Shown piece after piece: positions 16,635 to 24,409 of a stretch of DNA of 64,000 nt (within the stretch, counting starts at the first letter, position 1; each line of letters begins with the position of its first letter). A program made the translations under genes and the position numbers. The notes beneath the pieces are model-generated. The model worked only from the letters and a program-made list of their open reading frames with translations, did not search any database and had not been told where the DNA came from. This DNA comes from Thalassospira mesophila (GTDB lineage: Bacteria > Pseudomonadota > Alphaproteobacteria > Rhodospirillales > Thalassospiraceae): assembly GCF_002115755.1 (NCBI RefSeq), contig NZ_JFKA01000003.1, forward strand, positions 186,001 to 250,000, written 5' to 3'.

Positions 16635-17151
16635 TTTACAGGCCTCGTGATCCCGTGTTGATTTAGACGACATTTCGCCGTCTATGGCTTTGCGCCATCT
16701 TTTGGTATGAAATTGAATTTCTCACAGTGCCGTCAAGGCCACAAGTCGCAACTGCGATGAGTATGAGTAAAAGTTATCAAAAATTCGAAAATTCAGTGTT
16801 ATTTCAAGAAATGCCAGCCAAAAGTATTGTCTTTACTATACGGTAAACGCGTATGGCAGACTTGGCGGGACTGTGTTTTTGCCATGACAACTTGTCTGGT
16901 TTCCAAAAATATCAAAATTTTCCAGATTTTTTAAATGTAGAAATGTTTATATATTTGGGAAAAATCAATAACCGGCATGATTGTGGTTTCTTTTTTCGAA
17001 CTTTCCACGGGGTTTTCAGCGGTTGCTGATGCCCAATATTGTTGCCACCATCAGGGGTTGGGGGAAATTTATCGGGCCTCGGGCAATTTTGGCGCGACGT
17101 CCATGATTTCGGGGTTTGAGGTCGGGCGCGTTTGCGTTATCCAATGGCATC
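16635..17151. other. AT-rich gene-free stretch upstream of recJ
   Basis: About 517 nt with noticeably more A+T than the flanks, including several T runs and TTTATATATTTGGG. I see no convincing gene, RNA or strong inverted repeat; small frames here lack ribosome binding sites. It probably holds promoters for recJ and the small membrane-protein gene. Confidence 0.6.
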
Positions 17152-18951
17152 ATGACACAGCAACCCAGTGAAATTACGTTTTTAGGGATCGAACATTCGG
17201 TCACGGGAAAATGGTGGCGCCAGCGCCAGGTCGATGATCGCCTTGCGGTTACCCTGTCGCAACGCTTTGGCGTACCCGAAATTGTCGGGCGGGTTATGGC
17301 CGCGCGGGGCATCGGGCTGGACGATGCCGAAACGTTTTTAACCCCGACCCTGCGTGACCTGATGCCCGACCCGTCGCGGCTGCGCGACATGGACAAAGCT
17401 GTGACGCGTATTGCCCATGCCGTGACGCAGGGCGAAAAAATTGCCCTGTTTGGCGATTATGACGTTGACGGGGCCACCAGCACCGCCTTGCTGGTGCGGG
17501 TGTTTCGGGCGCTGGGGCTGGATGTTGTTGTGCATATCCCCGACCGTTTGACCGAAGGTTATGGCCCGAATGCCCCGGCCTTGCTGGATTTAAAACGTCG
17601 CGGTGCGGATTTGATCCTGACGGTGGATTGCGGTGTTACAGCCTATGCCCCGCTGGAAGCCGCCGCCGAGGCCGGGATTGAGGTGATTGTGGTGGACCAT
17701 CACGCCGCCGAACCTGAACTGCCCCGTGCCCTTGCGGTGGTAAACCCGAACCGGATTGATGATGACAGCGGCATGGGCGATTTATGTGCCGTCGGGGTGG
17801 CGTTTTTGCTGTCGGTGGCCTTGTGTCGCAATTTGCGCCAAAGCGGCTATTTTCAGCAAAAAGGCATTCGCCCGCCCGATTTGCGCACCTGGCTGGATCT
17901 GGTCGCGCTGGGGACTGTGTGCGATGTGGTGCCATTGCGCGGCCTGAACCGCGCCTTTGTGACCCAGGGCCTTAAAATTATGCGCCATCGTGGCAATTGC
18001 GGCATGTCGGCCCTTGCCGATGTGGGCGGGGTCAATGAACTGCCCAGTGCATATCATTTGGGGTTTGTTTTGGGGCCGCGCGTGAATGCCGGTGGCCGTG
18101 TGGGCGAGGCGGGCCTGGGCACGGTTTTGTTATCGGGCGATGACGCCGAAGCGGCGCGTAAAATTGCCGTCCGGCTGGACGAATATAACCGTGAACGCAA
18201 AACGATTGAGGATTACGTCCTTGATCAGGCCATTCGGGCGGTCGAGGACAAAACCAAAATTGGGGCGATGGTTCTGGTTGGTGGCGATGACTGGCACCCC
18301 GGTGTGATTGGCATTGTGGCCAGCCGCTTAAAAGACCGCTATCACGTTCCGGCCCTGGTGATGGGCAAGGTCGATGGTGTTTATAAGGGGTCTGCGCGCT
18401 CGGTACGTGGCATTGACCTTGGGGCGGCCATTATTGCGGCGCGGCAAAGCGGGCTTCTGGTCAATGGCGGGGGCCACGGCATGGCGGCGGGCTTTACCCT
18501 TGATCCTGAAAAACGTGCCGAGTTCGAGGATTTCCTTGAACAGCGCTTTGCCCGCCTGATTGAGGAAAACAACATTCGCCCGACCATGACGGTCGATGGT
18601 GCCATGCACGCCATGGGGGCGACAGTTGATTTGATAGATGCCCTGGAAAAAATGGGCCCGTTCGGCGCCGGAAATGCCGAGCCGCGATTTGTCTTTACCG
18701 ATTGCCGCGTGATCAAGGCCGACGTCGTCGGCGCCGATCATGTGCGTTGCATTCTAACCGGCAGTAATGGCAAGGGCCGGGTAAAGGCGATTGCCTTTCG
18801 CTGCCTCGATAATGATATGGGGCAGACATTGCTGCGCCATGGCGGGCGACCGTTACATGTTCTGGGGCATTTGCGCCGTGATACCTGGCAAGGGCGCGAA
18901 GGCGTACAGTTAATGATCGACGATGTTGCCGCCCCGCTGGGCAGTTCCTGA
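17152..18951 (+). CDS. recJ: Single-stranded-DNA-specific 5'-3' exonuclease RecJ
   Basis: RecJ degrades single-stranded DNA 5' to 3' in recombination and mismatch repair. ATG 17152 gives 599 residues; ATG 17116 is an alternative. The DHH phosphoesterase motifs are present: FGDYDVDGATSTALL (motif I, about residue 97), LTVDCGVTAY (II), VVDHHAAE (III), then the DHHA1 motif NGGGHGMAAGFTLD near 440. A C-terminal OB-like region (VEGA-type, MGPFGAGNAEPRF onward) completes the standard domain order. In many alphaproteobacteria recJ follows hom-glpX directly; here about 4.8 kb intervenes. Confidence 0.95.
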   Translation: MTQQPSEITFLGIEHSVTGKWWRQRQVDDRLAVTLSQRFGVPEIVGRVMAARGIGLDDAETFLTPTLRDLMPDPSRLRDMDKAVTRIAHAVTQGEKIALFGDYDVDGATSTALLVRVFRALGLDVVVHIPDRLTEGYGPNAPALLDLKRRGADLILTVDCGVTAYAPLEAAAEAGIEVIVVDHHAAEPELPRALAVVNPNRIDDDSGMGDLCAVGVAFLLSVALCRNLRQSGYFQQKGIRPPDLRTWLDLVALGTVCDVVPLRGLNRAFVTQGLKIMRHRGNCGMSALADVGGVNELPSAYHLGFVLGPRVNAGGRVGEAGLGTVLLSGDDAEAARKIAVRLDEYNRERKTIEDYVLDQAIRAVEDKTKIGAMVLVGGDDWHPGVIGIVASRLKDRYHVPALVMGKVDGVYKGSARSVRGIDLGAAIIAARQSGLLVNGGGHGMAAGFTLDPEKRAEFEDFLEQRFARLIEENNIRPTMTVDGAMHAMGATVDLIDALEKMGPFGAGNAEPRFVFTDCRVIKADVVGADHVRCILTGSNGKGRVKAIAFRCLDNDMGQTLLRHGGRPLHVLGHLRRDTWQGREGVQLMIDDVAAPLGSS

Positions 18952-19190
18952 CCCTTGGCCGGCGCAAGATGCCGTTGTGAGCCGGTGCTGGCGATATAAA
19001 GCGCAGAACAGGCGGGGTTGCCAAAACACAGACGCGAAATATTGGTTAAACCGCCGAAATGGCGAAATACTGATATGCTAAAACATTGCGGCGGGTTTTG
19101 CAGGTGGTGGTTTTGTGCCGGGCACAACGTTTTAGACGTGTTGCTATCTGGCGATAGCAGGGCAGGTGGCAGTGCCGGGTCGTCTGTTGG

Positions 19191-19919
19191 CTAACCGGAA
19201 TCTTTCGGGTCGCGGCGATTATTGATGGAATGACGGCGGATAATGGCCGAAACAATCTGCGCTATCATCATGCCGGTATCAGCCTGGCTTAATTCGTCGC
19301 CCAGCAAGGTGATGATTTCATCGTAAGCGGCAAGAATGTCGCGTGTGATGCGCGGGGCATCGTTAATTCCCTCGGCCGTTAAAAAGCCGGTCACAATTGC
19401 AAAAAGCAACCCGTGGTCGTTATAAAATATCCCTGACTTTTCGATGCCCGGTGGTTTTGGCGTGTGTGGTGCCGACGTCCCGTCGGCAGATGATTTGGTG
19501 CTTTGGCGCGGCGCGCTCTGGGCGCTGCGGGCCGCAAGGTTGGGGCCGACAATTTCCGATAAGGCCATATGTTGAACATGGCTTTCACTGCTGCTGGCGG
19601 GGTGGCGCGCCCGTTTGTCCGGGGCTGTTGCGGTTTGGGGCGGGCGCGCAGGTTCAGCGGCCGGCGGGTCAATATGAACCGGACCTCGTCCGGTCACAAT
19701 CCATTCCAGCCGGACAGCTTGCGCCGAGGCAAGGCGTGCCACGCCCACAAAGCGGGGCTCGGATTGGGCCTGGCACCAGCGATTAAGTTGTTCAGGAATG
19801 ACACCGGCCACTTCAGCAGCATCTTTTTTGCGGTCAAACATATCAACTACATGGCGAATGCGTTCGCCAAGGGCAGGGTCCAGAACCGGTAAAGCAGCTG
19901 CATGGTTATTTTTCGTCAT
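19191..19919 (-). CDS. HTH protein resembling phage CI repressors, with unknown C-terminal domain
   Basis: The product is 242 residues. The first 80 (GERIRHVVDMF, DAAEVAGVIPEQLNRWCQ, EPRFVGVARLASAQAVRLEWIVTGRGPV) match the helix-turn-helix of CI-type repressors, including the WIVTGRGP ending. A low-complexity Pro/Ala/Ser linker follows (about 80-155). The C-terminal 85 residues, starting near GIFYNDHGLLFAIVTGFL, are helical and unrecognised; no peptidase S24 domain is visible, so LexA-like self-cleavage is not expected. No phage genes are near, so it is probably a domesticated regulator. Targets are unknown; inverted-repeat sequences lie upstream near 20112. Confidence 0.75.
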   Translation of the reverse strand: MTKNNHAAALPVLDPALGERIRHVVDMFDRKKDAAEVAGVIPEQLNRWCQAQSEPRFVGVARLASAQAVRLEWIVTGRGPVHIDPPAAEPARPPQTATAPDKRARHPASSSESHVQHMALSEIVGPNLAARSAQSAPRQSTKSSADGTSAPHTPKPPGIEKSGIFYNDHGLLFAIVTGFLTAEGINDAPRITRDILAAYDEIITLLGDELSQADTGMMIAQIVSAIIRRHSINNRRDPKDSG

Positions 19920-20433
19920 CAGCGCCGTCCTGAATCGTTATAGATGTCACCGGCGAGCTATGCAGAATTCTCGTAAGGCGCGAAAAAGATGCCCAGCGAA
20001 ATTTTTTGGTTGAATGTCGAATTTTTTCGTTATAAGTCTTTTTCATGCTCAACTATTGCTGACATTTTTTCGAGTTAAAGGCCGGTATAGTGGGCGATGG
20101 GGTTAGTAAAACACTAGTATAGTGGGGGCGGTCGAAATTAAGCCCGAAAAGCAGCGCTGACAAAATACAGGATCACATTACCCTGTACTTTACCTGCTGT
20201 TGGGAATTGATGTTGTCGTAATTGCAAGGCGAATTTGTTGATTACAAACTTGTCCTTTTGTTTCCATGACAGCAGACCAATTACAGTAAATGATGTTTGG
20301 CAGTGCTGGCAATCAACAAGTCCTTGTGTAACCAAGGTATTTTTGTGGCTGGTAGTGTTTTTCAGGTTGAATTTCCTGAAAACGTGTATTTAGAGACGCA
20401 CCGGAAATATACTTCCAGGACGTCGACATTGGG
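19920..20433. other. Gene-free stretch between cI-like gene and solute-binding protein gene
   Basis: About 514 nt without a convincing gene. It holds two direct copies of TATAGTGGG at 20086 and 20118, the second inside the short palindrome CACTA-GTA-TAGTG (20112-20124). A 65-codon minus-strand frame at 20138-20335 has no ribosome binding site or family signal and was not called. Confidence 0.5.
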
Positions 20434-21321
20434 ATGACGATGTGTTCGCGTCACGGTATTAAATCTATGTTTACCAACATGTTATCGTTGCGCGGGTGGT
20501 TTTTTCCGGCTGTTGTTGCGATTGCGATGCAATTTGCAAACTCGTTTGCGGCTCTTGCCGGGCCGTCATCGCAAAACATGCCCGAACAGGGGTATATTGG
20601 TGCCGCGCGCGATATCCGGCTTTATACCGAAAACCTGCCACCGTTCAATTTTCGCAGTGAAAACGGTATTATCGGGGTTGGGGCCGATGTTGTTGCTGCC
20701 CTGGCAAAGCTGGTCGGGCACAGTCGCCCCCCTGAAATGCTGCCGTGGAAACGGGTTTTGTCAATTTTGGAAAAAGAACCCTATGCGGCGGCTTTTTCCA
20801 TGGTCCGTATTCCGCAACGTGAAAACGAATTTAAATGGGTCGGGCCCATCACCCATGCGCAAACAGCGTTTTACCAGCTGGCAGGCAGCCCGCTTAAAAT
20901 CACATCGCTAGACGATGCCCGCATGGTTTCGGCAATCGGGGTTCAGGCCGGTGGCGCATCGGAACGCGCCTTGCGCGCGCTGGGTTTTACCAACCTGATG
21001 TCGCTTTATAACCCGACCAACGGCTTGCAAATGCTGCTGAGCGGGCGCATCAGCCTGTGGGAAACCGCAGATCTTATGGCGATCAGCCAAAGCCGTGCTT
21101 TGGGCATTGACCCTGATATGATCGAACCGGCCCTGACCGTAGGGGAATATGACCTGTATCTGGCCTTTTCGCTTACCACACCTGATACCGTGATTTTGCC
21201 CTGGAAACAGGCGCTGGACGAATTGCACCGCAACGGTGTTTTTGACGAAATTCAGGCCCGCTACGGCGTCAGAATTGGCACAAATGTAGCCCGTAAAACC
21301 AGTTTTTCCCTTTTGAATTAA
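20434..21321 (+). CDS. Periplasmic solute-binding protein, family 3 (amino-acid-type)
   Basis: The product is up to 295 residues. Starts at 20434, 20440 (GGGA upstream) and 20467 are all possible; each gives a signal peptide with the hydrophobic core FFPAVVAIAMQFANSFAALA. The mature part begins like family-3 binding proteins (DIRLYTENLPPFNF, GVGADVVAALAKLVG) and has an internal ISLWETADLMAI region. No permease or ATPase gene is adjacent, so it is an orphan binding protein. Such proteins may serve a distant ABC transporter or a sensor. The missing family signature residues make the ligand unpredictable. Confidence 0.8.
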   Translation: MTMCSRHGIKSMFTNMLSLRGWFFPAVVAIAMQFANSFAALAGPSSQNMPEQGYIGAARDIRLYTENLPPFNFRSENGIIGVGADVVAALAKLVGHSRPPEMLPWKRVLSILEKEPYAAAFSMVRIPQRENEFKWVGPITHAQTAFYQLAGSPLKITSLDDARMVSAIGVQAGGASERALRALGFTNLMSLYNPTNGLQMLLSGRISLWETADLMAISQSRALGIDPDMIEPALTVGEYDLYLAFSLTTPDTVILPWKQALDELHRNGVFDEIQARYGVRIGTNVARKTSFSLLN

Positions 21322-21559
21322 CCCGTTTGGCACGGCACCCCGGTTTCGCCCGGGCCGCTTGAGGGATGTTGCGTGATGGGTACGGGCTCCCTGCAGCCTT
21401 CTGCAGGCACGCACTGCCTTGTGATGTTAATGGCGTTAACCTGGTGCCGGGATTGGGGGAATATTGACCCAAGGGTGGCAAAGCGGGAATTTTGTCTTAT
21501 TTCCAAAAGTCTGGTAGGGCCATGAAATGGCCGGTTTTCAAGATGATTGGAAAATTTGA

Positions 21560-22252
21560 ATGGCAGATAGCAACAAGCCCGAACTGATAAGTTTTGATCT
21601 TTGCCCGTTTGTTCAGCGTTCGGTTATTACGCTTTTGGAAAAGAACGTCGAATTTGATCTGACCTATATTGATCTGGCCAATAAACCGGACTGGTTTTTG
21701 GAAATCTCGCCTTTGGGCAAGGTGCCGGTTTTGCGCGAAAAGGGCCAGGTCCTTTTTGAAAGTGCGGTGATCAATGAATATCTTGATGAAGTTAATCCGC
21801 CGTCGCTTCATCCCGCAGACCCGTTTAAAAAAGCCCAGAACCGGGCATGGGTCGAAGTGGGCGGTAATCAGCTGATGCATTCCTTTCGCATGATGATGGC
21901 CGAAACCCGCGAAGATTATGAAACCCACCGTGATGCTCTGATCAAAGGGTTCCGCATGGTGGAAAACCAGGTTGGCGGAACGTTTTTTAACGGCGAGCAT
22001 TTTTCGCTGGTCGATACAGCATGGGCACCGGTTTTTACCCGCCTTTTGATTATCGAAGAGGTTCTGGGCGAGGATTATTTGCCGTCCTATCCCAAAATCC
22101 GGGCCTGGGCCAATGCGCTGGTGGCACGCGACAGCGTGATCAATTCGGTTCGCGAAGGCTTTCGTGAAAAATTCCTGACCTACCTGCAAAACAAAACCTA
22201 TCACGACAATACACCCGGTTACGTTGCAGACAGGCTTGCAGGCGCGGCCTGA
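21560..22252 (+). CDS. Glutathione S-transferase family protein (Cys-type active site)
   Basis: This 230-residue protein has a thioredoxin-like N-terminal domain with the motif DLCPFVQRS, where Cys takes the place of the Tyr/Ser of classical GSTs, as in omega, lambda and stringent-starvation-type members. The glutathione-binding ISPLGKVPVL and FESAVINEYLDE motifs follow, then an all-helical C-terminal domain. Cys-type members usually act as thiol transferases or dehydroascorbate reductases rather than conjugating enzymes. It is 18 nt upstream of an MFS transporter gene, probably co-transcribed. The preceding 240 nt contain only short hairpins. Confidence 0.88.
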   Translation: MADSNKPELISFDLCPFVQRSVITLLEKNVEFDLTYIDLANKPDWFLEISPLGKVPVLREKGQVLFESAVINEYLDEVNPPSLHPADPFKKAQNRAWVEVGGNQLMHSFRMMMAETREDYETHRDALIKGFRMVENQVGGTFFNGEHFSLVDTAWAPVFTRLLIIEEVLGEDYLPSYPKIRAWANALVARDSVINSVREGFREKFLTYLQNKTYHDNTPGYVADRLAGAA

Positions 22253-22270
22253 TCGTCCTATTCCGATAGG

Positions 22271-23557
22271 ATGACAGAACAAAACCAGACAGATATGACA
22301 TCAAAGCGGGATCACCCGGACCACAGTAAGCTGGCGTTTGTGCTGGTTCTGGTCCCGCTTTTGATGTCTTTTTCCCTGAGCCAGTTTTACCGCTCCGCCC
22401 AGGCGTTGCTTGCCGGTTCGTTGCGCACCGAACTTGGCGTCACCCCCGAGCAGCTCGGCCTGATTTCCGGCAGCTTCCATTTTGCCTTTGCCCTGATGCA
22501 AATCCCGGTCGGGGTGATGCTGGACCGTTACGGCCCGCGCAAAACCAACGGGGTGATGATGATCATTACCGTGGTGGGTGTTATTGTCTTTGCCAGGGCG
22601 CATAGCGTGACCGGCCTTATGATCGGGCAGGGGATTATCGGTATGGGCTGTGCAGCGGCTTTTATGGCAACACTGGTTTGTGCCTCGCGCTGGGTTGCCC
22701 CCGAAAAATTCGCTGCCACATCGGGCATCATTGTCGCGTTAAGTTTGCTGGGTGTGCTGGCATCGGCAACGCCACTGGCCGCCCTGATCGAATATCAGGG
22801 CTGGCGCGGGGTGTATTACTGGCTGGCGGGGCTCAGTGTGCTGTCTGTGGTGCTGACATTTGCCATGGTCCGCGATGAACCGCCGCATCTGCGCCGCAAG
22901 CAGGCCCGCCGGGGCGAAACCATGCGCGAAGTCCTGCAAGGCATTATGGAGGTTTGGAAAAACCGCCAGATGTGGCTGCTGGTCGCGGTCGGCTTTTTTG
23001 CCTATCCCACGATCTTAACGGTGCGCGGCCTGTGGGGCGGGCCTTATTTGCATGATGTGTTTCACCTGGCGCCGGTTCAGGTCGGCAATATTTTGCTGTG
23101 CATGACCATTGGCATGATCGCAGGGCCGCCCTGTTATGGCCATGTTTCGCGCTTGATGGGCGGGCGGGCACGGCCATTGATTTTGTTTTCGGTGTTTGTT
23201 TCGACCGTGTTGCTGATTTCGCAGGCGCTGTTGGGCGTTGAACATGTGTGGCTGGCGGCCATCCTGATGATGGCGCATGGCTTTTTGGGCAGTTGTGCCA
23301 CGCTAAACTACGCCGCCAGCCGGGCTGCGGTGCCGCAACACCTGATCGGGCGGGCGCTGACCACGGTTAATCTGGCGACCTTTGGGGGCCTGTTTGTGTT
23401 GCAGGGGCTGGCCGGTGTGATCATTGGGCAATATCCCTCCGATCAGGCAATTGCCGGTTATCAATGGATGTTTGCCTTTTTGGGCATCGGGCTTGGTTTG
23501 GCCGGAATTGCGTTTTGGCTGGGCGGACGGCAACGCAAAGCGGTGAAAAAAGGCTGA
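22271..23557 (+). CDS. Major facilitator superfamily transporter
   Basis: This 428-residue inner-membrane protein has 12 predicted helices and a central hydrophilic loop (MVRDEPPHLRRKQARRGETM). The MFS motif A appears as GVMLDRYGPRKT after helix 2, and PEQLGLISGSFHFAFALMQIPVG is typical of helix 2 in carboxylate/sugar-phosphate-like members. The substrate is unknown. It begins 18 nt after the GST gene, suggesting an operon possibly exporting a conjugated or oxidised compound; that link is only contextual. Alternative start ATG 22304 shortens the N-terminus by 11 residues. Confidence 0.88.
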   Translation: MTEQNQTDMTSKRDHPDHSKLAFVLVLVPLLMSFSLSQFYRSAQALLAGSLRTELGVTPEQLGLISGSFHFAFALMQIPVGVMLDRYGPRKTNGVMMIITVVGVIVFARAHSVTGLMIGQGIIGMGCAAAFMATLVCASRWVAPEKFAATSGIIVALSLLGVLASATPLAALIEYQGWRGVYYWLAGLSVLSVVLTFAMVRDEPPHLRRKQARRGETMREVLQGIMEVWKNRQMWLLVAVGFFAYPTILTVRGLWGGPYLHDVFHLAPVQVGNILLCMTIGMIAGPPCYGHVSRLMGGRARPLILFSVFVSTVLLISQALLGVEHVWLAAILMMAHGFLGSCATLNYAASRAAVPQHLIGRALTTVNLATFGGLFVLQGLAGVIIGQYPSDQAIAGYQWMFAFLGIGLGLAGIAFWLGGRQRKAVKKG

Positions 23558-23603
23558 AATGGCGAAGGGATTAAAAAAAACGTCACAAGGGTGAAAAACC
23601 CGC

Positions 23604-23632
23604 TTGACCTTACCCGGTCCACTCGCTACAAA
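23604..23632 (+). promoter_or_regulatory. Putative sigma-70-type promoter of the tRNA-Glu array
   Basis: TTGACC (-35) and TACAAA (-10) are separated by 17 nt, and the -10 ends 21 nt before the first tRNA-Glu. This is the only good promoter-like pair before the array. Confidence 0.55.
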
Positions 23633-23653
23633 CCGGCCTCGTTAACGCACCGC

Positions 23654-23729
23654 GTCCCCTTCGTCTAGAGGCCTAGGACACTGCCCTTTCACGGCGGCAA
23701 CAGGGGTTCGAATCCCCTAGGGGACGCCA
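23654..23729 (+). tRNA. tRNA-Glu (anticodon TTC), copy 1 of 5
   Basis: A 76-nt tRNA including encoded CCA. Acceptor stem GTCCCCT pairs with AGGGGAC; the anticodon loop CTTTCAC holds TTC; the T arm is GGGTTCGAATCCC. It is the first of five identical genes in tandem. Confidence 0.97.
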
Positions 23730-23764
23730 CCCGTTAACGAAGAAAATGCTTTATTGGTGACCGT

Positions 23765-23840
23765 GTCCCCTTCGTCTAGAGGCCTAGGACACTGCCCTTT
23801 CACGGCGGCAACAGGGGTTCGAATCCCCTAGGGGACGCCA
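23765..23840 (+). tRNA. tRNA-Glu (anticodon TTC), copy 2 of 5
   Basis: Identical to copy 1 across all 76 nt, with encoded CCA. The 35-nt spacer before it differs from the later spacers. Confidence 0.97.
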
Positions 23841-23876
23841 CCAGTAAGCATTACATAAAATCGCTTTGCGATCTGC

Positions 23877-23952
23877 GTCCCCTTCGTCTAGAGGCCTAGG
23901 ACACTGCCCTTTCACGGCGGCAACAGGGGTTCGAATCCCCTAGGGGACGCCA
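23877..23952 (+). tRNA. tRNA-Glu (anticodon TTC), copy 3 of 5
   Basis: Identical 76-nt gene with encoded CCA. It is preceded by a 36-nt spacer (TAAGCATTACATAAAATCGC and onward) that is repeated before copies 4 and 5, giving 112-bp repeat units. Confidence 0.97.
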
Positions 23953-23988
23953 CCTGTAAGCATTACATAAAATCGCTTTGCGATCTGC

Positions 23989-24064
23989 GTCCCCTTCGTC
24001 TAGAGGCCTAGGACACTGCCCTTTCACGGCGGCAACAGGGGTTCGAATCCCCTAGGGGACGCCA
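23989..24064 (+). tRNA. tRNA-Glu (anticodon TTC), copy 4 of 5
   Basis: Identical 76-nt gene with encoded CCA. The spacers on both sides are near-identical 36-mers, so copies 3-5 form an almost perfect 112-bp tandem repeat. Confidence 0.97.
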
Positions 24065-24100
24065 CCTGTAAGCATTACATAAAATCGCTTTGCGATCTGC

Positions 24101-24176
24101 GTCCCCTTCGTCTAGAGGCCTAGGACACTGCCCTTTCACGGCGGCAACAGGGGTTCGAATCCCCTAGGGGACGCCA
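24101..24176 (+). tRNA. tRNA-Glu (anticodon TTC), copy 5 of 5
   Basis: The last identical copy, with encoded CCA. It is followed directly by a small hairpin (ATTTCC-TTTTT-GGAAAT) and then a terminator. Confidence 0.97.
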
Positions 24177-24196
24177 TTTCCTTTTTGGAAATGCCC

Positions 24197-24237
24197 ACAA
24201 TCACCTTTCCCTGACGGGGTGGGTGATTTTTGTTTTT
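24197..24237 (+). terminator. Rho-independent terminator after the tRNA-Glu array
   Basis: The stem AATCACC / GGTGATT with a 16-nt loop is followed by TTTTGTTTTT, 20 nt after the last tRNA. Confidence 0.8.
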
Positions 24238-24409
24238 CAGCCCTGTTTTATTATTTGCGCGGCGACTCTGTTGGCGGCGTGTCGCGTGTGCCACGCCGGT
24301 AAAATTCCGATTCTGAATATTTTCGACCGTTATTTTATAACAGCGCGAATTTATTCGGCTTTTTACCCGTGTTGGTTATTGCGTGGTGCAAGGTCGCAAA
24401 GTTACGGCT

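Larger units (their letters stand above)
23841..24176 (+). repeat. Tandem 112-bp repeat (spacer plus tRNA-Glu, three units)
   Basis: Three consecutive units of a 36-nt spacer plus a 76-nt tRNA. The spacers differ by a single base (CCAGTAAG versus CCTGTAAG). Such direct repeats arise by unequal crossing over and can change copy number. Confidence 0.9.

Noticed and set aside
19191-19919. Possible prophage because of a CI-like repressor
   Set aside because: There is no integrase, Cro, structural, lysis or attachment-site signal in the surrounding 10 kb.
23654-24176. Possible CRISPR-like repeat array
   Set aside because: The repeat units are complete tRNA-Glu genes with CCA ends, spacers are nearly identical to one another, and no cas gene is present.
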